DNA of 64,000 nt from an uncultured Flavobacteriaceae bacterium. GTDB lineage: Bacteria; Bacteroidota; Bacteroidia; Flavobacteriales; Flavobacteriaceae. Each line of letters begins with the position of its first letter. The stretch's first letter is position 1. Under the pieces are notes generated by a model. That model made no database searches, had not been told where the DNA came from, and saw nothing but the letters and a program-made list of their open reading frames with translations. This document shows, piece by piece, positions 28,165 through 37,388 of the stretch. Both the position numbers and the translations under genes were made by a program. The stretch spans positions 2,348,308 through 2,412,307 of the forward strand of contig CANKZG010000001.1 in NCBI GenBank assembly GCA_947488435.1, in the 5' to 3' direction.

Positions 28165-31100
28165 ATGACCAATCAATTTGATATGAAAAAGCAATTATTT
28201 TTTTTACTAGTATTATTAACAAACTTATATGTTAGAGAAGCATATGCTCAAGTTGAGCATCAGCCTGGACCTATTATTGTTTGCCCTTTCGAACCCACTG
28301 ATGTAAATTCAAGAATGGGTATATCTAAAGCCTCTCAAATGCAATCTATTTTAAATTCAAATGTTCAGACTGCAACGGCCGCATTTAGCATAAATTATAT
28401 CGGAAACCCTCCTCAGGAACTTAGAGATGCTTTTAATTTTGCGACCAACATATGGGCAAATGAAATTGTTTCGTCGGTACCTATACAGATTGACGTACGT
28501 TTTCAGACATTTAATAGCAATACCTTGGCATCTGCAGGCCCGGTCACCACCTCTCAGAACTTTATCAATGCCCCAGTACCCGACGTCAGATACCCAGCAG
28601 CGTTAGCTAACGCTCTAACTGGTAGCGATCTTATTCCAAATATTGCGGATATTAATGTTACAATTGGCAATCGAAGTGATTGGTATTTCGGTACAGATGG
28701 AAATACCCCTAGTGGTATGTTTGATTTTGTTACTATTGTCCTCCACGAAATTGGGCATGGTCTTGGTATGGCGACATTCAGATCTTTTAATCCAGACAGT
28801 GGGATTGGGACTTATACTTCAAATGGCACTCCATTAATATATTCTCTCTTTATTGAAGATGGAACGGGTATTGAACTATTAGGTTTAACAGATAACTCTC
28901 AAGCAGTTGGATCCCTATATACAAGTAATAACTTATTTATAAACGGAGACTCTGCTAATGCTGCTTTAAATGGTATAAGACCTAAAATTTATGCACCTTC
29001 CAATTTTGTTCAAGGTTCCAGCATTGCACATTGGGATGAAAGTACGTTTCCTGCCGGTAACCCTAATTCCTTAATGACTCCTTTCTTTAATTTTTCAGAA
29101 TCCAATTTTAATATTGGCGATGTTACAAGGGGTTTTTTTGAAGATATGGGTTGGACATTTAATGAAATTGATATACCTAACGATACACCGTTCATAACTA
29201 CATGGAAAACGGATAATCCTGGGATCTCAGCAGATAATCAAATTACCATACCTACTTTCCCTGGTGAAACCTATAATTATACTGTAGATTGGGGAGATGG
29301 AGAAGTGGAAGCTATAACCACAGATGTTCCACCAACACACACTTATCCAACGCCGGGAACCTATACGGTAGCTATAAGTGGAGATTTTCCTCGAATTTAT
29401 TTTAATGGTATTTTTCCTTTTACAGGTGATGAACAGAAACTACTTAGCATTGAACAATGGGGCGATATTGAATGGACGTCTATGGAGAGTGCTTTTAAAA
29501 ATTGTAGAAATATGGAAGTTACTGCTGTTGATGCACCTAACTTATCTGGGGTATTTTCATTAGTAAGTATGTTTGACAATTGTGCAGTTATGGTTGGAAA
29601 TCCCTCATTTAATACCTGGGATGTGAGTCAAGTAACAATTACGAGATTTATGTTTGACTCTGCATTGAAATTTAACCAAAATCTTGATCAATGGGATGTG
29701 TCTAATGTTTCAAATATGTTTGGGATGTTTAGAAATGCGGAAACTTTTAATGGTAATATAAGCACTTGGGACGTAAGTAATGTGAGATTTATGATTTCAA
29801 TGTTTAGAGATGCAAAGGCTTTTAATGGAGATATAAGCACTTGGAATGTCGGCAAAGTGATCAACATGAATTATATGTTTTCTTTTTCACCATTTAATAT
29901 AGATATATCATCATGGGATGTAAGTAATGTAACTTCGATGGTGGAAATGTTTTCTAGTAGTAGAATGTTTGATCAAGATTTGGGAAATTGGGATATTAGT
30001 GAAATAATAACGTTGGATAGGATGTTTGCTGGCACATCACTTTCTATTGAAAATTATGATAGCACATTAATTGGTTGGAGTACATTAAGTGGAAATGAAA
30101 CGCGAATTCCCGAGAATGTTCGCTTTGCTGGTGGAGTAAGTCAATTTTGTTCAAGTGAGGGTGCACGACAAAATCTAATTGATGATTTTGGATGGAATAT
30201 CTTTGATGTTGGTAGAGCTGATAATTGTGAGACAATCGTTGACTTGGAAGAGTATTGGCTAGAAGCAGAATGTGCTGATGACGACAATAACTGGAGTATT
30301 ATTATCGATGACTTGGCGTCTGGAGGAGAGTATCTTCTTCCACCTGCTGGAAACGATCTTTCGTCAACCGAGATAACTCCTAGCTCAACAATAAGTTTTA
30401 CATTTTCAGTTAATCTAACGGCAACGTACCGAGTTTATGCTAGAGTAAGCACGCCTTCGGGCAATGACGATAGTTTTTGGGTAAGAGCAAACGGTGGGGA
30501 TTGGACAAGTTGGAATACCATTCCTGGGAGTGCTGATTTTGAATGGCACCAAGTACATCGCAGCCCACGAGGACCTAGTTTTATTACTTACGATTTAGTT
30601 GCTGGTGAAAATACCATTGATTTTGCCAGAAGGGAAGACGGAGCAGGATTAGATAAAATATTTGTAACACGAACGGCAACCGTTCCAGAAGGTTTTGGAG
30701 GAGAAGATCCTAGTTGTGAGCCATCAGAAATGGATCCGTTACCTTTTGTAACTACTTGGAAAACGGATAATCCTGGTACTTCAGCTGATAATCAAATTAC
30801 AATTCCCACCTTCCCGGGAGAAACTTATAATTATATGGTAGATTGGGGGGATGGAAATATAGATACTGGAGTTACCGGAAACATTACGCATACGTATGCT
30901 GTCTCTGGAACCTACACCGTGTCTATAGAAGGTGTTTTTCCCAGAATTTTTTTTAACAACGGATTTGAACAATCTCCTGGAGATGATGACAAAATCTTAT
31001 CAATTGATCAATGGGGAGCTATTCAGTGGACCAATATGTTTGATGCTTTTGCAGGTTGTGAGAATCTCGATGTTCTTGCGACAGATGTCCCCGATTTATC

Positions 31101-34100
31101 TCAAGTTACAGATATGACTCAAATGTTTACTTTTTGCTCCTCTTTAATTGGGAATGTTACGTTTGGAGACTGGGAGGTGTCCAATATAAGGTTTATGGGT
31201 GGATTATTCAGAGGGACAAAGTTCAATGAGAATATTGCAGGTTGGGATGTTAGAAACGTTACCAATATGATTACTATGTTTGGTCAGAATGAGTTCTTTA
31301 ATCAGGATATTGGTAATTGGGATGTATCTGGTGTAAGGGATATGACTAATATGTTTAATGCAGCAACTGCTTTTAATCAGGATATTGGAAATTGGAATGT
31401 TTCAAATGTTGAGAGAATGTTTCAAATGTTTGGACAAGCCACTGCTTTTAATCAAGATATTTCCAATTGGAATGTAGCAAATGTTTTTAGTATGGTAAGA
31501 ATGTTTAGTGGAGCTACCTCTTTTGATCAAAATCTAGGAGACTGGGATATCAGTGGAATAGAGGCCACCCAATTTACAGGTTTACAAGGTATGTTTGCTG
31601 ATACTGAACTTTCTTTAGAGAATTATGACAATACCTTGATTGGTTGGAGTATTTTGGATACTGATGAAACTCGAATTCCGGAGAATGTAGTTTTTGATGG
31701 CGGAAACAGTCAATTTTGTTTAAGTGATGATGCTCGTCAAAATTTGATTGATAACTTTGGGTGGACTATTACGGATGGTGGCATTACAGCAGACTGCGAA
31801 GTAGTTGAAATGCTCCCTTTTGTCACCACGTGGAAAACAGATAATCCAGGAACTTCAGCTGATAATCAAATTACGATACCAACCTTCCCCGGAGAAACTT
31901 ATAATTATACGGTAGATTGGGGGGATGATACTTCAAATACGGGAATTACTGGAAATATTACACATACGTATGCTACTCCCGGGTTATATATCGTAAGCAT
32001 TAGCGGCACTTTTCCTAGGATATATTTTAATGAAACTTCTTTGAATACAGGAGATGCCCAGAAAATCTTGAGTATTGAACAATGGGGAACTAATGTTTGG
32101 AGTACTATGGATAGTGCTTTTGAAGGATGTCTAAATTTAGATTTAGTGGCAAATGACACCCCCGATTTATCAGAAGTAAGAAGTCTTGAAGCGATGTTCC
32201 ATAGATGTCACTCGCTCACAGGAAACTCGTCTTTTAACGATTGGAATGTTAGCAATGTTGAAAATATGAAGACTATGTTTAGAGAGACTACAATCTTTAA
32301 TCAAGACATTAGTTCTTGGGATGTGAGTGCTGTTAAAGATATGAGTCTAATGTTTACCGACGCTACTAACTTTAATCAAGACATTAGTTCTTGGGATGTG
32401 AGTGCTGTTAAAGATATGAGTAATATGTTTCTTAGTGCTAGTTCATTTAATATTGATATCGGCACCTGGGATATTAGCGCCGTTACAAATATGGAGGATA
32501 TGTTTGCCGCTGCTATTGTTTTTGACCAAAATATCGGTGCTTGGGATGTGAGTTCTGTGTCAAACATGAGTGGAATGTTTAACGAGGTAGGGTTGTCCGT
32601 TGAAAATTATGATAGTTTGCTTCAAGGTTGGAGTAATCTTCCTTCGCTGCAATCAAATGTGGAATTTGACGCTGGCAACAGCCAATTCTGTTTAGACGAA
32701 GAAGCCCGTCAGAACCTTATTGATAATTTTGGTTGGACAATTAGCGATGGGGGTAGAGCAGAGGACTGTGAGGATGTTGAGGTAGTTGCTGGAGAATACT
32801 GGTTGGAAGCAGAATGTGCCGATGACGATACTAATTGGAGTGTTGTTGCTGATGACTTGGCATCTGGAGGAGAGTATCTTCTTCCACCAATTGGCAACGA
32901 TTTTTCATCAACTACGATAACTACAGCTACTACCGTTAGTTTTACATTTTTGGCTGATGAGACCGCAACATACCGAGTTTATGCAAGGGTAAGTGTTCCC
33001 TCTGGTAATGACGATAGTTTTTGGGTAAGAGCGAACGGTGGGGCATGGACAAGTTGGAATACCATTCCCGGGAGCGCGGACTTTGAATGGCACCAAGTGC
33101 ATCGCAGTCCACGAGGACCTAGTTTTATTACCTATGATTTAGTTGCTGGGGAAAATACCATTGATTTTGCAAGAAGAGAAGATGGAGCAGGATTGGATAA
33201 GATATTTGTAACACGAACAACAACTATTCCTGAAGGGTTTGGAGGAGAAGATCCTAGTTGTGAGCCAATAGAAATGGATCGATTACCTTTTGTTACCACA
33301 TGGAAAACAGATAATCCAGGAGCTTCAGCAGATAACCAAATTACAATACCCACCTTCCCCGGAGAAACCTATAATTATACGGTAGATTGGGGGGATGGAA
33401 ATATAGATGCTGGAGTTACAGGTGATATAACGCATACCTACACTGTTACTGGAACCTATACCGTGTCTATAGAAGGTGATTTTCCTAGAATATATTTCAA
33501 CAATGGATTTAATACGGAACAAACAGATGATGACAAAATCTTATCTGTTGATCAGTGGGGTACAACCCAATGGACTTCTATGCGTTCGGCATTTTCGGGC
33601 TGTAAGAATTTAGATATTACCGCTTTGGATACTCCTGATTTAAGTCAGACCATTGATCTTATTTTTATGTTTTTTAATTGTGAATCCCTAATAGGTAATT
33701 TATCCTTTAATAGCTGGAATATTAGCAATATTCAATATTTGTCCGGAATGTTTAATGGAGCTTCCCTATTCAATCAATCTATTGAAAATTGGAATACAAA
33801 TAATGTAACTCAAATGGATGGAATGTTTGTTAATGCAAGTTCATTTAATCAACCGTTAGCAAGTTGGAATACTGGAAATGTAAGATTAATAGGGTCCATG
33901 TTCTCTGGAGCAAGTTCATTTAATCAAAATATTAACAATTGGGATGTGTCTAATATCAACAGTATGAATGGATTATTCGCAAACGCTATTACTTTTAATC
34001 AACCTCTTGATGAATGGGATGTTAGCAATGTTACAGATATGTCAGCAATGTTTGCGTCCTGTTTTTCCTTTAACAATGATATTTCAAATTGGGATGTAAG

Positions 34101-35112
34101 CAGTGTTACCAATATGAATGGTATGTTTTTTAATGCGATCGATTTTAATCAAGATATTGGAAATTGGACGGTTGATAGAGTTCTTGATATGGGCTTTATG
34201 TTTAACAACGCCACTTCTTTTGATCAGAACCTTGAATCTTGGGATGTTCGTGCTGTTGTAAATATGACTAATATGTTCAGAGGTATAACACTTTCTATAG
34301 AAAATTATGATAGCGTATTGCAAGGTTGGAATAGTCTTCCTTCTTTACAATCGAATGTGATTTTTGATGGAGGAAACAGTCAATTTTGTTTGGGAGAAGA
34401 TGCGCGTGAGAATATTATTGATACTTATGGTTGGACTATAATTGATGCTGGTAGAGCATCCGATTGCGATATAACGCCAACACTTGCTGTTTTAAGTTTT
34501 ACCTTAATCAATGCAGATACGGATGAGGAGTTGTTCACATTAACAGAAGGCCAGATCATCGATGTAAATACTTTACCAACCTTAAATTTAGATATTAGAG
34601 TAAATACAACAGATGATGTAGAGAGCGTACGTTTAAGTATCAGTGGCGCTCAAAGTATTGCTAGAACAGAAAGCCAAACGCCTTATGCCTTATACCAAGA
34701 TTCGCCAAGAGGAGATTACCAAGGGAACCTATTTGTAGTAGGAGGATATACTGTAAGTTCCACAGCATTCTCAGGAAATAGTGCTAGAGGAGAAGAAGGG
34801 AGTAGTTTATCAGTTTCTTTCGCATTGGTAGATGATGCGACAGCATCTCGTGATGCTTTTGCAATCCAATTGTATCCTAACCCCACCGTATCTGAGATTA
34901 CCATAAGTATGAGTAGTGATATATTTAAAACACAAGCGATACGTGTTTATGATACCCAAGGAAGAATAGTAGCGGATTATGTCGATCCACAACCTTTAGG
35001 AAGTAATAAAATCACCCTACCAACCATTGATCTTCCGTCAGGGGTCTACTTTATGAATATTTACAATGATAAAGGCGTAGTACGACAAGAACGCTTTGTG
35101 GTACGAAGATAA
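28165..35112 (+). CDS. Giant T9SS-secreted modular protein: leishmanolysin-like protease head, PKD/BspA repeats, CBM-like modules
   Basis: 2315 residues from ATG 28165; ATG 28183 (MKKQLFFLLVLL) gives a cleaner signal peptide ending near AYA-Q29. Residues 80-335 form a metzincin-like domain: HEIGHGLGM at 194-202, then AHWDES (H289) and NSLMTPFF (M304). This is the leishmanolysin arrangement, with a distant third His and a Met-turn. Four modules follow (starting near nt 29190, 30744, 31812 and 33277), each a PKD-like domain (TVDWGDG) plus BspA/DUF285-type 25-residue repeats of the form W-D-V-S-N-V-x-x-M-x-x-M-F. Carbohydrate-binding-like domains follow modules 1 and 3. The end (about 2150-2315) has PNPTVSEITIS and GVYFMNIYNDKGVVRQERFVVRR, a type A T9SS sorting signal. 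It is likely a cell-surface adhesin or substrate-binding protease; the substrate is unknown. Confidence 0.88.
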   Translation: MTNQFDMKKQLFFLLVLLTNLYVREAYAQVEHQPGPIIVCPFEPTDVNSRMGISKASQMQSILNSNVQTATAAFSINYIGNPPQELRDAFNFATNIWANEIVSSVPIQIDVRFQTFNSNTLASAGPVTTSQNFINAPVPDVRYPAALANALTGSDLIPNIADINVTIGNRSDWYFGTDGNTPSGMFDFVTIVLHEIGHGLGMATFRSFNPDSGIGTYTSNGTPLIYSLFIEDGTGIELLGLTDNSQAVGSLYTSNNLFINGDSANAALNGIRPKIYAPSNFVQGSSIAHWDESTFPAGNPNSLMTPFFNFSESNFNIGDVTRGFFEDMGWTFNEIDIPNDTPFITTWKTDNPGISADNQITIPTFPGETYNYTVDWGDGEVEAITTDVPPTHTYPTPGTYTVAISGDFPRIYFNGIFPFTGDEQKLLSIEQWGDIEWTSMESAFKNCRNMEVTAVDAPNLSGVFSLVSMFDNCAVMVGNPSFNTWDVSQVTITRFMFDSALKFNQNLDQWDVSNVSNMFGMFRNAETFNGNISTWDVSNVRFMISMFRDAKAFNGDISTWNVGKVINMNYMFSFSPFNIDISSWDVSNVTSMVEMFSSSRMFDQDLGNWDISEIITLDRMFAGTSLSIENYDSTLIGWSTLSGNETRIPENVRFAGGVSQFCSSEGARQNLIDDFGWNIFDVGRADNCETIVDLEEYWLEAECADDDNNWSIIIDDLASGGEYLLPPAGNDLSSTEITPSSTISFTFSVNLTATYRVYARVSTPSGNDDSFWVRANGGDWTSWNTIPGSADFEWHQVHRSPRGPSFITYDLVAGENTIDFARREDGAGLDKIFVTRTATVPEGFGGEDPSCEPSEMDPLPFVTTWKTDNPGTSADNQITIPTFPGETYNYMVDWGDGNIDTGVTGNITHTYAVSGTYTVSIEGVFPRIFFNNGFEQSPGDDDKILSIDQWGAIQWTNMFDAFAGCENLDVLATDVPDLSQVTDMTQMFTFCSSLIGNVTFGDWEVSNIRFMGGLFRGTKFNENIAGWDVRNVTNMITMFGQNEFFNQDIGNWDVSGVRDMTNMFNAATAFNQDIGNWNVSNVERMFQMFGQATAFNQDISNWNVANVFSMVRMFSGATSFDQNLGDWDISGIEATQFTGLQGMFADTELSLENYDNTLIGWSILDTDETRIPENVVFDGGNSQFCLSDDARQNLIDNFGWTITDGGITADCEVVEMLPFVTTWKTDNPGTSADNQITIPTFPGETYNYTVDWGDDTSNTGITGNITHTYATPGLYIVSISGTFPRIYFNETSLNTGDAQKILSIEQWGTNVWSTMDSAFEGCLNLDLVANDTPDLSEVRSLEAMFHRCHSLTGNSSFNDWNVSNVENMKTMFRETTIFNQDISSWDVSAVKDMSLMFTDATNFNQDISSWDVSAVKDMSNMFLSASSFNIDIGTWDISAVTNMEDMFAAAIVFDQNIGAWDVSSVSNMSGMFNEVGLSVENYDSLLQGWSNLPSLQSNVEFDAGNSQFCLDEEARQNLIDNFGWTISDGGRAEDCEDVEVVAGEYWLEAECADDDTNWSVVADDLASGGEYLLPPIGNDFSSTTITTATTVSFTFLADETATYRVYARVSVPSGNDDSFWVRANGGAWTSWNTIPGSADFEWHQVHRSPRGPSFITYDLVAGENTIDFARREDGAGLDKIFVTRTTTIPEGFGGEDPSCEPIEMDRLPFVTTWKTDNPGASADNQITIPTFPGETYNYTVDWGDGNIDAGVTGDITHTYTVTGTYTVSIEGDFPRIYFNNGFNTEQTDDDKILSVDQWGTTQWTSMRSAFSGCKNLDITALDTPDLSQTIDLIFMFFNCESLIGNLSFNSWNISNIQYLSGMFNGASLFNQSIENWNTNNVTQMDGMFVNASSFNQPLASWNTGNVRLIGSMFSGASSFNQNINNWDVSNINSMNGLFANAITFNQPLDEWDVSNVTDMSAMFASCFSFNNDISNWDVSSVTNMNGMFFNAIDFNQDIGNWTVDRVLDMGFMFNNATSFDQNLESWDVRAVVNMTNMFRGITLSIENYDSVLQGWNSLPSLQSNVIFDGGNSQFCLGEDARENIIDTYGWTIIDAGRASDCDITPTLAVLSFTLINADTDEELFTLTEGQIIDVNTLPTLNLDIRVNTTDDVESVRLSISGAQSIARTESQTPYALYQDSPRGDYQGNLFVVGGYTVSSTAFSGNSARGEEGSSLSVSFALVDDATASRDAFAIQLYPNPTVSEITISMSSDIFKTQAIRVYDTQGRIVADYVDPQPLGSNKITLPTIDLPSGVYFMNIYNDKGVVRQERFVVRR
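30250..30690 (+). repeat. First copy of CBM-like module
   Basis: Encodes EYWLEAECADDDNNW through DKIFVTRTATVPEGFGGE. The same module recurs at 32790-33230. From DDSFWVRANGG to DKIFVTRT the two proteins are nearly identical, while the DNA differs mostly at third codon positions. The sequence resembles a CBM6-type beta-sandwich with Glu/Trp-rich ends (inference). Confidence 0.8.
32290..32421 (+). repeat. Recent in-gene tandem duplication of one BspA repeat
   Basis: A stretch of over 50 bases encoding FNQDISSWDVSAVKDMS occurs twice in a row, 72 bases apart (about 32299-32346 and 32371-32418), essentially identical at the DNA level. The other repeats in the gene have diverged, so this copy is young. 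Confidence 0.85.
32790..33230 (+). repeat. Second copy of CBM-like module
   Basis: Partner of the module at 30250-30690, about 2.53 kb downstream. The flanking PKD starts are offset by a similar distance (30744 against 33277; 29190 against 31812), so the whole unit PKD/BspA-CBM-PKD/BspA was duplicated. Confidence 0.8.
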
Positions 35113-35129
35113 ATCGAAAGATTTAACCC

Positions 35130-35163
35130 AAAAAAAAGCCTCTCTATTTAGAGGGGCTTTTTT
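35130..35163 (+). terminator. Terminator after the giant protein gene
   Basis: Stem GCCTCTC (35138-35144) pairs with GAGGGGC (35151-35157), one G-T pair, with a 6-base loop. An A-run precedes it and a run of seven T follows, so it can serve this gene and the convergent minus-strand gene ending at 35192. Confidence 0.88.
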
Positions 35164-35191
35164 ATCATAGATGTCTAGGAATAAAAAACTA

Positions 35192-35701
35192 TTAAGTTTT
35201 CTTTAAAATACGTTCAGGAATAGGTTTTTCTTCTTTCTTTTTTGAATTCCCTGGAAATACCAAATTCGTACTAGAATAAATAGTTCCAAAAGTAGCATTA
35301 GCTAAAAATACCTGATCTATAGCACTCAATACCTGTCCTTCAGTAAGTTCCTTTAACGGATGAGCAAAAACACTCCAAATAATTTCATCACTTAGCGCAT
35401 ACTTCACATCTAAAGCGGAGTGAAAATTAGCAACCATGGCATTTAATAGTTCTTCTTCTTCTATTTTATCACGTTCTATAATGGGCGATATAATACGCAT
35501 GCGATTTGCATTTTCGTCGTAGATGCACATAAGCAACCGTTCTTTGTACAAAAATTGAATTCTATTGGCGTTGTTTTGCACCGTATCGGATACTTGAGAA
35601 ATAATTTCTTTTAATTTATCTGGATGCATGGCTTCTTGAGCCTTTACTACTCCAAATCCCAAAAAAGAAAATAGCAATACCGCAAGGATAGATTTTTTCA
35701 T
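35192..35701 (-). CDS. Secreted protein of unknown function
   Basis: A 169-residue protein with a clear Sec signal (MKKSILAVLLFSFLGFGVVKAQ), cleaved near A21. The mature part is helical and charged at first (DKLKEIISQVSDTVQ), then has a beta-rich RIQFLYKERLLMCIYDENANRMRIISP, and ends in a basic KKKEEKPIPERILKKT. The pattern recalls YbjN/type III chaperone-like alpha/beta folds, but no motif confirms this. It is monocistronic and convergent with the giant gene. Confidence 0.7.
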   Translation of the reverse strand: MKKSILAVLLFSFLGFGVVKAQEAMHPDKLKEIISQVSDTVQNNANRIQFLYKERLLMCIYDENANRMRIISPIIERDKIEEEELLNAMVANFHSALDVKYALSDEIIWSVFAHPLKELTEGQVLSAIDQVFLANATFGTIYSSTNLVFPGNSKKKEEKPIPERILKKT

Positions 35702-35993
35702 GGATACATATTTTAAAATTTGTCGAACTTTAATAAGCTTGTTTACAAGATAGCTAAAACTTATTAGGTATTGATTTTTTTAGGACGATTGGCAAATTAA
35801 CAATGACGAAAGCATAGTTGTAACACTAAAATAGAAAATAGTATTGATCTGAAATATATTTAAACAGTATAAATGAGATGCTTATGCGAATAATCAAGTT
35901 TGTAGTTAAATTTCAAAGAATTATGTTAAATATATAATTTATTTGTAGTATAAAACTTACATTTAATCAATTTAATTTAAAAAATGAAACAAT

Positions 35994-36155
35994 ATGAAAA
36001 ACAAAATTTCTAATCTTGGTAAAATTCTAAATAAAGAGGAATTAAAATTTATTAATGGTGGTAGCGGTGCATGCCCACCTGACGGATGTTTAGTTGGCGG
36101 TCAATGTGTTCCTATTAGTCAATTATTTTTTCTTCCGGACGATTGTAATTCCTAG
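35994..36155 (+). CDS. Double-glycine leader peptide, Cys-rich bacteriocin-like precursor
   Basis: A 53-residue ORF too short for usual gene callers. The leader MKNKISNLGKILNKEELKF leads to INGG, the Bacteroidetes version of the double-glycine cleavage site (Gly22-Gly23), with the typical amphipathic L-G-K-x-L-x-K-x-E-L-K pattern. The core would be SGACPPDGCLVGGQCVPISQ plus ten more residues, about 30 in all, with four cysteines (27, 32, 38, 51). A second GG lies inside the core (35-36). An earlier ATG at 35984 is in another frame and stops after nine codons. It is followed by a strong terminator. No PCAT-type ABC exporter, modification enzyme or immunity gene is visible nearby, so export must rely on a system elsewhere. 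Bacteriocin, signalling peptide or RiPP precursor are all possible. Confidence 0.8.
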   Translation: MKNKISNLGKILNKEELKFINGGSGACPPDGCLVGGQCVPISQLFFLPDDCNS

Positions 36156-36167
36156 TAGCTAATTCAT

Positions 36168-36203
36168 AAAAGGAAAAAGGCATTCCAATGCCTTTTTCCT
36201 TTT
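36168..36203 (+). terminator. Strong bidirectional terminator after the GG-leader peptide gene
   Basis: A near-perfect inverted repeat (AAAAGGAAAAAGGCATT with its complement, 36168-36203) with A- and T-rich ends on both strands. It lies 12 bases after the peptide stop and about 40 bases before the end of the convergent yebC gene, so it can serve both. Confidence 0.9.
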
Positions 36204-36245
36204 AATCTTATGAACGATTAATTACACCTTGTTAAGACACTACAA

Positions 36246-36956
36246 TCACTCTTTCATAGTGTGGTATACGTTTTGTACATCGTCGTCTTCCTCTATTTTT
36301 TCTAATAATTTCTCCACGTCTGCTGCCTGTTCTTCATTAAGCTCTTTAGTGACTTGTGGGATTCGTTCAAATCCCGAAGATAAAATTTCAATACTACGAT
36401 TTTCCAATTCTTTTTGAATGGCACCAAAACTTTCGAAAGAAGCATAAATTAAAATGCCATCATCGTCAGCAAAAACTTCTTCAGCACCATAGTCAATCAT
36501 TTCCAATTCCAATTCCTCTACATCAATACCATCAGCCGGAATTCTAAAATTGCACGTATGATCAAACATAAACTCCACGGAACCAGAAGTGCCTAAACTA
36601 CCATTACATTTGTTAAAATAGCTTCGAACATTGGCAACCGTTCTAGTATTATTGTCCGTAGCTGTTTCAATTAAAACAGCGATACCGTGAGGCGCATACC
36701 CCTCAAACAATACTTCTTTAAAATCTCCTAAACTCTTATCGGAAGCTCGTTTAATAGCGCGCTCTACATTATCCTTCGGCATATTTACCGATTTAGCATT
36801 CTGGATAACGGCTCTAAGTTTGGCGTTAGAATTAGGGTCTGGTCCCCCTTCTTTTACAGCCATTACAATGTCTTTGCCAATTCGTGTAAACGCTTTAGAC
36901 ATTGCAGACCATCGTTTCATTTTACGCGCTTTTCGAAACTCAAAAGCTCTTCCCAT
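36246..36956 (-). CDS. yebC: YebC/PmpR-family protein
   Basis: A 236-residue protein with the family start MGRAFEFRKARKMKRWSAMSKAFTRIGKDI, then NAKLRAVIQNAKSVNMPKDNVERAIKRA and FEGYAPHGIAVLIETATDN. These are the conserved domain blocks of YebC proteins. Members have been described as DNA-binding regulators and, more recently, as translation factors relieving polyproline stalling. Flavobacteria often carry more than one type, so the exact role is open. Confidence 0.93.
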   Translation of the reverse strand: MGRAFEFRKARKMKRWSAMSKAFTRIGKDIVMAVKEGGPDPNSNAKLRAVIQNAKSVNMPKDNVERAIKRASDKSLGDFKEVLFEGYAPHGIAVLIETATDNNTRTVANVRSYFNKCNGSLGTSGSVEFMFDHTCNFRIPADGIDVEELELEMIDYGAEEVFADDDGILIYASFESFGAIQKELENRSIEILSSGFERIPQVTKELNEEQAADVEKLLEKIEEDDDVQNVYHTMKE

Positions 36957-36978
36957 TTCAAATCGATTTTAATACTGA

Positions 36979-37008
36979 CAAATTTAGCAAAATTTGATTC
37001 TGATGCAA
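36979..37008 (-). promoter_or_regulatory. Promoter of yebC
   Basis: On the minus strand, TTG (37008-37006), 19 bases, then TAAATTTG (36986-36979), an exact TAnnTTTG box. The distance to the ATG at 36956 leaves a leader of about 17 bases. Confidence 0.65.
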
Positions 37009-37058
37009 GACAAGTTACTGAAGTTTAAAATTCCAAAGACCCACACCAATTAGTAATT

Positions 37059-37349
37059 TTAGGCGAAATTTTTTGTGCAATTTTCAATACGCTCTGCCAG
37101 CATAAAATCATTTTCTGTAATACCCCCAACATCATGCGTATTTAATTTTATATGCAAAGTATTGTAAACATTACTCCAATCTGGATGATGTTCCTGCATT
37201 TCCGCTTCGAATGCAATATGGGTCATAACTGCAAAAGTCTCCTTAAAGTCGTTAAACTTAAATGTTTTAGAAATAAACCCATCGGTAAAGCTCCATCCTG
37301 ATAATTGACTCAGTTTTGCATTGATTTCTTCTAAGCTTAATTTTTCCAT
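37059..37349 (-). CDS. Pterin-4a-carbinolamine dehydratase
   Basis: The frame is open to 37382, but ATG 37349 (MEKLSLEEINAKLSQLSGW) matches the family start and gives 96 residues. The enzyme dehydrates 4a-hydroxytetrahydrobiopterin formed by aromatic amino acid hydroxylases, or acts as a related pterin enzyme. The active-site motif EHHPDWSNVYN is intact, followed by LNTHDVGGITENDF. No phenylalanine hydroxylase gene is in the window. It lies 39 bases downstream of the SDR gene. Confidence 0.92.
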   Translation of the reverse strand: MEKLSLEEINAKLSQLSGWSFTDGFISKTFKFNDFKETFAVMTHIAFEAEMQEHHPDWSNVYNTLHIKLNTHDVGGITENDFMLAERIENCTKNFA

Positions 37350-37388
37350 AGTAGCAAAATTTATAGTTGAGTGAATGTACAATAACTT

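Noticed and set aside
29500-34320. Regular repeats taken as a CRISPR array or satellite DNA
   Set aside because: The repeats keep one reading frame throughout and encode BspA/DUF285-type 25-residue units; they are protein repeats.
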